DNA of 7,602 nt from Elusimicrobiota bacterium (GCA_022703115.1 JAKLEK010000034.1:3555-11156); one strand, 5' to 3'; counted from the stretch's first letter, positions 1 through 5,657 are shown. A program made the numbers and translations. The notes: a model not told the origin generated them from the letters alone.

Positions 1-272
1 GTTTCGTTCATTTTCGGGAACGCGCCCAGGTCGGTCATGAAGACGGTTGTCTTGACCACGCTGTCCAGCGACAGGCCGCGCGCCTTCAGTATGGCCGCTA
101 TGTTCCGTATCGCGGCCTCCGTCTGGGCCGCGGCGTCCGCGCCCTCCAAGGCGCCGCTGGCCGGGTTAACGGGCAGCTGCCCGGAGATGAAGATGAAACC
201 GCCGGCTTCGACGGCCTGGGAATACGGTCCTATGGCCGCGGGCGCCTCTTTGGTCGCTATAACGGTCTTCAT
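1..272 (-). CDS. ridA: RidA/YjgF family enamine/imine deaminase, partial (C-terminus off left edge)
   Basis: The first 90 codons of a RidA (YjgF/YER057c/UK114) protein are present; family members are about 125-130 residues, so roughly the last third lies beyond the window. Seen: a start at MKTVIATKEAP followed by the family hallmark AAIGPYSQAV (about residues 12-21), then FISGQLPVNP (28-37), an alpha-helical stretch with QTEAAIRNIAAILKA, and VVKTTVFMTDL. RidA proteins are cytosolic trimers that hydrolyse reactive 2-aminoacrylate and related enamines/imines released by PLP enzymes. The catalytic Arg of the C-terminal part is outside the window and cannot be checked. The ATG (272-270) overlaps the TGA of the upstream small gene in an ATGA arrangement. 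A GGAGG ribosome binding site (282-278) lies inside that gene, which points to translational coupling. Other Rid subfamilies cannot be separated without the C-terminus. Confidence 0.93.
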   Translation of the reverse strand, partial: MKTVIATKEAPAAIGPYSQAVEAGGFIFISGQLPVNPASGALEGADAAAQTEAAIRNIAAILKARGLSLDSVVKTTVFMTDLGAFPKMNE

Positions 273-475
273 TCTTGCCTCCGCGCTTTTTTGTCCGAAA
301 CGAAGAAGGCGGCCGACCTGTCGTAGGTCTTTTCCGCCTCTTCGCTGAAAAGGCAGCCCGGCAGTTCGCCGGCCTGGCGGTGGTAGGCTATGCATTCGCA
401 GCATATGCCCTTCCTGGGGCAGGGTTCGTAGGTGCAGGAGCAATTCTTCTTATTGGATGCGCGTTCGCAGTCCAT
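269..475 (-). CDS. Small cysteine-rich protein (DUF6485-like)
   Basis: A 68-residue protein with eight cysteines, seven of them before residue 30 (C3, C12, C14, C19, C25, C26, C28) and one at C41. The core NCSCTYEPCPRKGICCECI, then AYHRQAGELPGC and a TYDRS segment, resembles a small conserved family that I recall as DUF6485, often annotated only as 'cytosolic protein'. The name is from memory and needs a profile search. The Cys spacing suggests metal binding (zinc or Fe-S), which is inference. No signal peptide or membrane segment is visible, so a cytosolic location is expected. The ATG at 475-473 is preceded by GGGGAG (489-484) at good spacing, supporting this start. Its stop overlaps the ridA start by 4 bp, so the two are very likely one transcript. 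The charged tail (SDKKARRQE) looks non-conserved. Confidence 0.82.
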   Translation of the reverse strand: MDCERASNKKNCSCTYEPCPRKGICCECIAYHRQAGELPGCLFSEEAEKTYDRSAAFFVSDKKARRQE

Positions 476-513
476 TTCCCGTTCTCCCCGGCCGGCGCTC
501 CGGCCCGCTCCCC

Positions 514-533
514 ATATGGTATAAAATTAAAAA
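514..533. promoter_or_regulatory. AT-rich island, possible divergent promoter region
   Basis: A short AT-rich patch (ATATGGTATAAAATTAAAAA) interrupts very GC-rich DNA between the divergent genes. On the plus strand TATAAA (520-525) could be a -10 box for a transcript starting near 532. On the minus strand TATACC (523-518) could serve the small Cys-rich gene/ridA unit with a leader of about 35 nt. No convincing -35 hexamer is seen for either direction, so this is only a candidate. Confidence 0.3.
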
Positions 534-675
534 GGCGGTCGGCTACTTCCGGTTTGGGCCGCAGGCCCGAAGGGGCCCATACCCGGCAGGACCCTGAACC
601 GGCAACCCGCCGTTTCCGATTTTCTTGAGACGATGCCGACGGCGGGGCCCAGCGGTCTATGGGCCTTTTGTCTTC
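532..675 (+). ncRNA. Candidate structured RNA or regulatory leader, family unknown
   Basis: This stretch of the divergent intergenic region contains several consecutive inverted repeats. Helix 1: 549-558 with 593-602, 10 bp including two G-U pairs that hold only if the plus strand is transcribed. It encloses an apical hairpin GGCCC-GAAG-GGGCC (564-577). Helix 2: CCCGCCGT (606-613) with ACGGCGGG (639-646), 8 bp perfect. A competing long-range pairing is GTCGGC (538-543) with GCCGAC (635-640). A terminator-like hairpin follows (646-669). I compared it by eye with 6S, SRP, tmRNA, RNase P and the common riboswitches and matched none. It could be an independent small RNA or the leader of the amidase gene at 747. 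On the minus strand a T-run (TTTTTAATTTT) also follows the repeat region, so transcription in that direction cannot be excluded. Confidence 0.3.
646..669 (+). terminator. Possible Rho-independent terminator
   Basis: GGCCCA (646-651) pairs with TGGGCC (660-665) around an 8-nt loop and is followed immediately by TTTTGTCTT. It ends the candidate structured RNA and lies about 80 nt before the amidase start. The same GGCCCA arm can instead pair with a second downstream copy at 679-687. Either form could terminate or attenuate transcription. Confidence 0.35.
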
Positions 676-746
676 CGGCGCTGGGCCTTTAGACGCTACC
701 CGCGCGGCCTCACGCGACGTACCATATTATAAGCGGGAGGCCTTAT

Positions 747-1787
747 ATGCCCATTATGAAAATGATCCTTATGGTCTGCGTTTCCGCCGTCTTGTGGGCC
801 GGTCCGGCCGGCGCGGCGGGGTATCCGCTCCGGATAAAAGTTTCCCCGGGGGCTAAAGCGGCGGTCGTTCACGAACTTCCCTCTCCGGAAGAGCGCGTGT
901 CCGGCTATGATGCCGTCCTTCTCAACGGAGAGCTGCCTGACCCCGCCGTGAAGCTCCGCGTCGCCGGGCGCGACCCGTACGCTTCCGAAACCTTTCCCGG
1001 CGGCAGGTTCTGGGCCAAGTACAGGGTCTCCGCCGGAGAGCCGCTGACCGTTACCGTCCTCGGCGCCGCCGCGGCCAGTGAGCACGTGGTCGTTATTTAT
1101 GGGGCTGATCTGATATCCGGGGCCGGGCGCGAAGGGGCCGCCGCCGCTCCTTACGGGCCGGAGGGGACGAAGGCCGTCTTCTTTCCCGTGGTATGGCGCG
1201 CCGCCTGGGGGGCGGCGCCGGTGAGCGGCTATACCTGGCAGACCCCGCGAAAATTCACTCTGCATCACACCGCCGGTCCCAGGCCCGCGGACAGGGCCGC
1301 GGCCGAGGCCGAAATGCGGTTCATACAGAGCCAGCACAGGAACGGGAACGGCTGGCTGGACATAGGCTATCATTTCGTGATCTCTCCTCAGGGCGATATC
1401 TTCGAGGGCCGGCCGGTGAACGCGCAGGGGGCCCATGCCCAGAACTACAACGTGGACAATGTGGGGATATCGGTGATGGGCAACTACATGAACGATCCGG
1501 TCGCCCCGCAGGTCCTTGACGCCATAGTGAGGCTGGGCCAGTATCTCAAGGCTGACTTCGGCATAGGTGAAGGGGCCTTTTTCGCGCATCGCCAGCTTAA
1601 TTCTACGGCCTGTCCCGGGGACAATATCTACGCCCGCATGCAGGAGCTCCGTGACCGGATATTCAGAGGGCCGGTCCCGGCGGAGGCGTTCCGCGGCGTG
1701 GGAGCCGATCCTTCCTTCGGCGGCGCCGCAGCGGGCGGTCAGGGCGCGCTGGGCCAGCTGCTTGGGGCCGCCTCGGTCCTGGAGTAG
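747..1787 (+). CDS. Secreted N-acetylmuramoyl-L-alanine amidase, PGRP/Amidase_2 family
   Basis: A 346-residue exported peptidoglycan amidase. This fold cleaves the amide bond between MurNAc and L-Ala of the stem peptide, using zinc. Residues 1-23 look like a Sec signal peptide (hydrophobic core MILMVCVSAVLWAG, cleavage likely near AGA-A). Residues about 25-140 form an unrecognised, probably beta-rich region. The catalytic domain runs about 148-308. It starts with the PGRP signature RAAWGA (151-156) and has HHTAG (173-177, first zinc His), DIGYHFVI (205-212, conserved Tyr), GAHAQNYN, and HRQLNSTACPGD (281-292) with the second zinc His281 and Cys289. The ligand set looks complete, so an active enzyme is expected. 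The last ~35 residues are Gly/Ala-rich and not conserved. The ATG at 747 has GGGAGG (735-740) at 6 nt. The product acts in the periplasm or outside the cell. Whether its role is wall turnover, division or attack on other cells cannot be told from the sequence. Confidence 0.93.
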   Translation: MPIMKMILMVCVSAVLWAGPAGAAGYPLRIKVSPGAKAAVVHELPSPEERVSGYDAVLLNGELPDPAVKLRVAGRDPYASETFPGGRFWAKYRVSAGEPLTVTVLGAAAASEHVVVIYGADLISGAGREGAAAAPYGPEGTKAVFFPVVWRAAWGAAPVSGYTWQTPRKFTLHHTAGPRPADRAAAEAEMRFIQSQHRNGNGWLDIGYHFVISPQGDIFEGRPVNAQGAHAQNYNVDNVGISVMGNYMNDPVAPQVLDAIVRLGQYLKADFGIGEGAFFAHRQLNSTACPGDNIYARMQELRDRIFRGPVPAEAFRGVGADPSFGGAAAGGQGALGQLLGAASVLE

Positions 1788-1789
1788 GG

Positions 1790-1836
1790 CCGGAGGCGGG
1801 GTCGGGACCATTATGCCCTTGAACCGCCGGCTTTAA
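1790..1836 (+). terminator. Weak terminator-like inverted repeat after amidase gene
   Basis: GCCGG just after the amidase stop can pair with CCGGC at 1827-1831, with a further GG/CC extension across a mismatch, and TTTAAT follows. The loop is long (about 25-30 nt) and the T-tract short, so it may be fortuitous. It also overlaps the proposed Mur ligase promoter. Confidence 0.18.
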
Positions 1837-1847
1837 TATCGTTTAAT
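1819..1847 (+). promoter_or_regulatory. Sigma-70-like promoter for the Mur ligase gene
   Basis: TTGAAC (1819-1824, four of six to TTGACA), a 17-bp spacer and TTTAAT (1842-1847, five of six to TATAAT). Transcription would start about 7 nt after the -10 box, at about 1854-1855, which is the GTG start codon itself. No Shine-Dalgarno sequence precedes that codon, so a leaderless mRNA is implied. Function is inferred from consensus match only. Confidence 0.42.
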
Positions 1848-1854
1848 TCTGACC

Positions 1855-3297
1855 GTGAACGATACCGGAAAGATACATTTTACCGGGATAGGCGGCTCCG
1901 GGATGAGCGCGCTGTCGCAGATGGCCGCCATGGAGGGCCGCGCCGTCACCGGCTCGGACAGGGATTTCGACAACGGCCGGAACGCCGGGTTCAGGACCGC
2001 GCTCGAGAGACTGGGCATAAAGATATTCAGGCAGGACGGTTCCGGCATAGACGCCGGGACCTCCGAACTCGCGGTCTCCACCGCGATAGAGGACTCTAAT
2101 CCGGAGATAGCGAAGGCTAAAGCGGTGGGCGCCCGCGTCCTCCACCGCTCGGAGCTGCTCGCTTCCTATGTAGGCAGGTTCAGGACCGTGGCCGTCGGAG
2201 GCACCAGCGGCAAATCCACCGTGGTCGGCATGATCTTCTCCATCCTGGAGGAGGCCGGGCTGGGGCCCAGCGTGATCACCGGCGGACCGCTGGTGGGGCT
2301 CAAGGAGCGCGGACTTATAGGCAACGCCTGGCGCGGCAGCGGGGACATCCTGGTCGTTGAGGCCGACGAATCCGACGGCACTATCGTCCAGTACCGTCCC
2401 GCCGTTGGGATAGTGCTGAATATCAGCAAGGACCATAAGAGCGTGCCGGAGATACAGGCCATCTTCCGGAAGTTCGCGGACAATACCGGAAAGCTTTACG
2501 TGAACGCCGCCGGTCCGGAGCTGGCGGAGTTCAGGAACGGGGCGACTGCGTTCGGCCGGGACTGCCCCGGCATGCGGGTGGAGGACCTGCGCCTGGAGAT
2601 GTTCGGTTCCTCTTTCCGGCTGAACGGGAAGGATTTCGCGGTGCCGGCGCCGGGGCTCTACAACGTGGACAACGCCTTGGCGGCGATACGCGTTTCCATG
2701 GACCTTGGGGCGGACCTCTCGGCCTGCGCCGCCGGGCTGCGCAAGTTCCGCGGCATACAGCGGCGGTTCCAGCTGGCCGGTTCGGCCGGCGGCGTGACGG
2801 TCCTTGACGATTACGCGCATAATCCCGCCAAGATTTCGGCCGTGCTGGACGCCCTTCACGGTTCCCCGGGCCGCAGGGTGATAGCCTTGTATCAGCCGCA
2901 TGGTTTCGCTCCCACGCGCCATCTGCGGCGCGAGCTCGTGGACGCTTTCCTGGGCGGTTTGACCAGGACCGACGTCCTGATAATGCCCGAGATCTTCTAC
3001 GCCGGCGGCACGGTGGCCAGGGATATCTCATCCAGGGACCTGACGGACGAGATCTCTGCCGGCGGCCGCTCCGCCTTCTACTTCAAGGAAAGGCGGGACG
3101 CGGCGGCGAAAGCGGTCGAGCTGGCCTCTCCCGGGGACATCATAATAGTCATGGGCGCCAGGGACTGGACCCTTTCGGATCTCGCGGCGGAGCTGTTCGA
3201 GTCGGTCAGGAAGAAGCTGGCCGCCGCGGACACCGACGGAGGAGTATGCGGCTCCGGCGGAAAGGCCGGGCTTTTTCAGGACAGGGACAGGGGCTGA
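1855..3297 (+). CDS. Mur ligase family protein, MurC/Mpl type (UDP-N-acetylmuramate:L-alanine or peptide ligase)
   Basis: A 480-residue cytosolic ATP-dependent ligase with the three-domain Mur layout. The N-terminal UDP-binding domain opens with KIHFTGIGGSGMSAL (6-20), characteristic of MurC/Mpl. The central ATPase has the P-loop GGTSGKST (115-122), EADESDG (169-175) and NISKDH (189-194). The C-terminal domain follows PGLYNVDNALAA (266-277) and RRF (303-305), with DDYAHNP (318-324) and YQPHGFAPTR (346-355). MurC joins L-Ala to UDP-MurNAc; Mpl joins recycled tripeptide. The P-loop differs from the usual GTHGKTT, so the exact substrate is left open. The start is GTG: an in-frame TAA at 1834-1836 excludes a longer product, and the next ATG would cut the UDP-binding motif. 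No ribosome binding site is visible. The final ~22 residues after KKLAA lack family features and overlap a terminator-like hairpin. The preceding gene is a wall amidase, which fits peptidoglycan turnover but is not proof. Confidence 0.9.
   Translation: MNDTGKIHFTGIGGSGMSALSQMAAMEGRAVTGSDRDFDNGRNAGFRTALERLGIKIFRQDGSGIDAGTSELAVSTAIEDSNPEIAKAKAVGARVLHRSELLASYVGRFRTVAVGGTSGKSTVVGMIFSILEEAGLGPSVITGGPLVGLKERGLIGNAWRGSGDILVVEADESDGTIVQYRPAVGIVLNISKDHKSVPEIQAIFRKFADNTGKLYVNAAGPELAEFRNGATAFGRDCPGMRVEDLRLEMFGSSFRLNGKDFAVPAPGLYNVDNALAAIRVSMDLGADLSACAAGLRKFRGIQRRFQLAGSAGGVTVLDDYAHNPAKISAVLDALHGSPGRRVIALYQPHGFAPTRHLRRELVDAFLGGLTRTDVLIMPEIFYAGGTVARDISSRDLTDEISAGGRSAFYFKERRDAAAKAVELASPGDIIIVMGARDWTLSDLAAELFESVRKKLAAADTDGGVCGSGGKAGLFQDRDRG
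3254..3276 (+). terminator. Terminator-like hairpin inside the 3' end of the Mur ligase gene
   Basis: CCGGC (3254-3258) and GCCGG (3265-3269) flank a GGAAAG loop, followed by GC and five Ts (3272-3276). This looks like a short intrinsic terminator, but it lies about 20 nt before the annotated stop codon. The stem is only 5 bp plus a wobble pair, so efficiency is uncertain. Confidence 0.35.
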
Positions 3298-3324
3298 CGT
3301 CCCCCGCGGAAAACGGGCAAAAGA

Positions 3325-3347
3325 CGCTGAAAGAGGGCTTTTCAGCG
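3325..3347 (+). promoter_or_regulatory. Inverted repeat in the flavoprotein leader
   Basis: CGCTGAAA (3325-3332) and TTTCAGCG (3340-3347) form a perfect 8-bp inverted repeat with a 7-nt centre, 28 nt upstream of the flavodiiron start codon. There is no T-tract after it, so it is more likely a regulator-binding site or mRNA leader hairpin than a terminator. The regulator is unknown. Confidence 0.35.
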
Positions 3348-3375
3348 GAATGCTTATAGACCAGGAGTTCCGATT

Positions 3376-4554
3376 ATGAAACCCGTAAAGATAGCCGACA
3401 ACGTTCATTTCCTGCAGGTCAACCACTTCAACCGCAGGCTCTTCGATTCGCTCATCCCGCTCCCGGAGGGGACGAGCTATAACGCCTATCTTGTTAAGGG
3501 CGGCAAGAGAACGGCGCTGCTGGATACCGCGGACCCGGAAAAGCGGGAGGTTCTGTTCGATTTCCTGAGGGGGACCGAGAAACTGGACTACGTGATCGCG
3601 CACCACGCCGAACAGGACCACTCCGGCTCCATCCCTTTCGTGCTGGAGAGATTTCCGGAAGCTAAGGTGGTGACGAACCCGAAATGCAAAGAACTCCTAA
3701 TGAGCCATCTGCATGTGCCGGCGGACAGGTTCATCGAGGTTAAGGACGGTGAGACTCTGGACCTGGGCGGCAAGACCCTGCGGTTCATATATACTCCCTG
3801 GGTGCACTGGCCGGAGACTATGTCCACCTGGCTGCAGGAGGACGGGATCCTGTTTTCCTGCGATTTTTTCGGCTCGCATCTGGCGACCGGCGCGATTTTT
3901 TCGGAGGAGCGGGTGGTCCACGACCCCATGAAGCGCTACTACGCCGAGATAATGATGCCTTTCAGGACCAGCGTAATGGCCAATCTGGAGAAGATCGGAG
4001 GGCTTGGGGTCCGCATGGTCGCGCCCAGCCACGGCCCGGTACACAGGGACGCCCGGTTCGTCATGGACCTCTACAGGGAATGGGCCGGCGGGCCTACCAG
4101 GAACAAGGCGCTGGTCGCCTACGTCTCCATGCACGGCAGCACCGGCGTCATGGTTAACCGCCTCGTCAGCGGGCTGCAGGAGCGCGGTATCGAGGTGGAA
4201 AAGATAAATATAGAGCAGTTCGACGAGGGGCGGGTGGCCATGTCCCTGGTGGACGCGACCACGGTCGTTATCGGTACCCCCACGGTGCTGGCCGGTCCGC
4301 ATCCCAAGGCCGTTTACGGCGCCTACCTGGCGAACGCGCTCAGGCCCAAGGCCAGATATATATCGGTTATGGGCTCCTACGGCTGGGGCGGAAAGACGGT
4401 GGAGATCCTGGCCGGCATGCTCCCCAACCTTAAAGCCGAAGTTCTGAAGCCGGTCATGGTCAAAGGCCTTCCGACCGGGGCCGACCTCGTTCTGGTGGAC
4501 GAACTGGCCGTCCTTATCTCGGAAAAACACGAGGCTCTTTTCCGGAAGGGCTGA
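3376..4554 (+). CDS. fprA: FprA-family A-type flavoprotein (flavodiiron protein; O2/NO reductase)
   Basis: A 392-residue cytosolic flavodiiron protein of normal length for the basic two-domain class. Residues about 1-240 form the metallo-beta-lactamase-like diiron domain. The complete ligand set is visible: H77-x-E79-x-D81-H82 (HAEQDH), H144 in PWVHWPE, D163 in SCDFFG, and H219 in APSHGP. Residues about 244-390 form the flavodoxin domain. The FMN phosphate loop is SMHGST (251-256), and GTPTVLAGPHP (300-310) and MGSYGWGGK (332-340) are FMN-binding loops. Such enzymes reduce O2 to water and/or NO to N2O, taking electrons from rubredoxin or a partner reductase, and protect anaerobes from oxidative and nitrosative stress. 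O2 versus NO preference cannot be read from these motifs. There is no fused rubredoxin or flavin reductase domain and no electron donor gene nearby. AGGAG (3363-3367) sits 8 nt before the ATG. The 78-bp gap to the Mur ligase, with its hairpins, suggests a separate transcript. Confidence 0.95.
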   Translation: MKPVKIADNVHFLQVNHFNRRLFDSLIPLPEGTSYNAYLVKGGKRTALLDTADPEKREVLFDFLRGTEKLDYVIAHHAEQDHSGSIPFVLERFPEAKVVTNPKCKELLMSHLHVPADRFIEVKDGETLDLGGKTLRFIYTPWVHWPETMSTWLQEDGILFSCDFFGSHLATGAIFSEERVVHDPMKRYYAEIMMPFRTSVMANLEKIGGLGVRMVAPSHGPVHRDARFVMDLYREWAGGPTRNKALVAYVSMHGSTGVMVNRLVSGLQERGIEVEKINIEQFDEGRVAMSLVDATTVVIGTPTVLAGPHPKAVYGAYLANALRPKARYISVMGSYGWGGKTVEILAGMLPNLKAEVLKPVMVKGLPTGADLVLVDELAVLISEKHEALFRKG

Positions 4555-4583
4555 ATTCCGGGGGCTGACGTTCTTCCTCTCCC

Positions 4584-4603
4584 GCCCTTGACAAGTCAAG
4601 GGC
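4584..4603. promoter_or_regulatory. Perfect inverted repeat overlapping a -35 box (candidate operator)
   Basis: GCCCTTGAC (4584-4592) and GTCAAGGGC (4595-4603) are exact reverse complements separated by AA. The TTGACA -35 hexamer (4588-4593) is inside the repeat. There is no following T-tract and the loop is too tight for a good terminator, so a dimeric regulator site controlling the downstream gene run is the most economical reading. The regulator is not in the window. Confidence 0.5.
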
Positions 4604-4616
4604 CGTCTGCTATAGT
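4588..4616 (+). promoter_or_regulatory. Sigma-70 promoter for the three-gene envelope protein run
   Basis: TTGACA (4588-4593, perfect), a 17-bp spacer, then TATAGT (4611-4616, five of six). Transcription is expected to start near 4623, giving an untranslated leader of about 78 nt before gene A at 4701. It is the closest match to a consensus promoter that I found in the window. Confidence 0.7.
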
Positions 4617-4629
4617 ATAAACGGAAAGG

Positions 4630-4679
4630 CTTCTCCCTGAACTAAGCGCAGTGTCAGGGGAAGTTTAAATTTCCTTTTT
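4630..4679 (+). promoter_or_regulatory. Leader hairpin with T-rich tail (possible attenuator or dispersed palindromic repeat)
   Basis: CTTC-T-CCCTGA (4630-4640) pairs with TCAGGG-GAAG (4654-4663), 10 bp with one bulged T and a 13-nt loop. It is followed by T-rich DNA (TTTAAATTTCCTTTTT). It lies wholly within the expected leader of gene A, between promoter and start codon, so it could act as an attenuator. The CCCTGA...AAGCGCAGT...TCAGGG pattern also resembles short palindromic repeats scattered in intergenic DNA of many uncultured bacteria. Only one copy is seen here. Confidence 0.35.
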
Positions 4680-4700
4680 ATCGGCAAAGGCGGGGAACTT

Positions 4701-5633
4701 ATGCTTAATCTGGTGGAGAGGAAACCGCAGTTCACGAGGTACGCCATAGGCGGCGCCGTCGCCGTAGTCATATTGTTCGCCTGGATATCCATACCTCTGA
4801 TGCAGAGCTCCCCGCTGGATTCCTCGGTAGGTACGGGCGGGTTCTTCAAGAGCAGGACGGCCGATGTGAATTCCCTGGGAAGCGAGATCCCTCAGGAGGG
4901 CGGCGCGCCCGGATATTCGCTCAACGGCGGAATGCTGAACAACCCCGTAACTTCAGGAGAGAACATCGCCGCCACGCTGTTCCAGTCCGGGCCTTCCGAA
5001 GAGGGGGCGCCGGAAGACCTCTCGGCCGGGGCCTTCGCCTCCGCCGTGCAGGTCCCCGACGCGCCGGCCCCTTCCGGCGGGGCCGCCGGGGCGGCTGCCG
5101 CTCCCGGGATCAAGGCCAAGATGTCGATGGTCCCCTCCATGGGCTCCGGCGGGGCCAATACGATGACCATAGGCGGGACGCACGATAAATTCTTCGGCAG
5201 CGGCGCCGGCGTAAAGAAAGAGGATGTGCTGGCCGCTTCCGCGAAGAACGTCAGGCGGCCGGACTTGGCCCAGGACAGGAAGGGCGCTCTCGTGGCCGGA
5301 CTGGAGAAAATGAGCGCCAAGAGCTCGCTGGCCTCCAGGTCCGTAAGCGCGGACGGTTCCCGGGACGGAGCGAGCTCCGCTTTCGACGGCGGGGTAAAGA
5401 CCCGGTCCGCGTCGCTGAATACGGCCATCGAGGCGGCTTCGCAGGGCGCCGGTATAAGCATGGACGCCGCCGCGCAGGACCTGAAGCGCAACGATCCCTC
5501 GATGAGCTCCAAAAAGATCACCATACCCGAACCGAAAGTGGACAAGGACAAGGAAGCGGACGAGGAAATGAAGAAGATGATACTGCAGATGCTCATGAGC
5601 AGCCTGCTGGGCGGACTTTTCAGCGGACAGTGA
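4701..5633 (+). CDS. Unrecognised membrane-anchored Ser/Gly/Ala-rich protein (family member A)
   Basis: A 310-residue protein I do not recognise. Seen: a short basic N-terminal tail (MLNLVERKPQFTRY), one strong membrane segment at about 15-34, then about 250 residues of low-complexity, Gly/Ser/Ala/Pro-rich sequence that is probably extracytoplasmic and disordered. There is a charged stretch near 279-292 (PKVDKDKEADEEMKK) and a short amphipathic or hydrophobic end (MILQMLMSSLLGGLFSG). Three blocks match the downstream gene B in order: a PSMGS...GGT block (about 140-163), a KGA...SAD..R....AFDG block (about 195-230) and LKRNDPSMSS (261-270). The start ATG has a modest purine-rich site (GGGGAA, 4692-4697). 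It is the first gene after a strong promoter, and gene B follows 24 nt after its stop, so an operon is likely. The topology (N-in, C-out) follows from the positive-inside rule and is inference. A cell-surface structural or secretion-associated role is possible but unsupported by any known domain. Confidence 0.85.
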   Translation: MLNLVERKPQFTRYAIGGAVAVVILFAWISIPLMQSSPLDSSVGTGGFFKSRTADVNSLGSEIPQEGGAPGYSLNGGMLNNPVTSGENIAATLFQSGPSEEGAPEDLSAGAFASAVQVPDAPAPSGGAAGAAAAPGIKAKMSMVPSMGSGGANTMTIGGTHDKFFGSGAGVKKEDVLAASAKNVRRPDLAQDRKGALVAGLEKMSAKSSLASRSVSADGSRDGASSAFDGGVKTRSASLNTAIEAASQGAGISMDAAAQDLKRNDPSMSSKKITIPEPKVDKDKEADEEMKKMILQMLMSSLLGGLFSGQ

Positions 5634-5657
5634 CGATAAACGCCGGGCGGAGGGATT

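Noticed and set aside
725..730. TATTAT (plus strand) or TATAAT (minus strand, 731-726) as -10 boxes
   Set aside because: On the plus strand the transcript would start inside the amidase ribosome binding site; neither strand has a -35 hexamer at 16-18 bp.
476..746. Known RNA families (6S, SRP, tmRNA, RNase P, cobalamin, c-di-GMP, TPP riboswitches) in the divergent intergenic region
   Set aside because: None of the conserved core sequences of these families could be found on either strand; only generic inverted repeats are present.
696..1811. Long open frame on the minus strand opposite the amidase gene (371 codons)
   Set aside because: It mirrors a clear PGRP amidase, has low-complexity Arg/Pro/Gly/His-rich content and no ribosome binding site; it is a GC-rich antisense shadow.
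1843..2922. Long minus-strand open frame opposite the Mur ligase (359 codons)
   Set aside because: No recognisable domain, and it overlaps a gene with all Mur ligase motifs in frame; GC-driven lack of stops explains it.
4542..4561. Inverted repeat CCGGAA/TTCCGG across the flavoprotein stop codon as a terminator
   Set aside because: Six-bp stem with no T-tract after it (GGGGCTGACG follows); likely fortuitous.
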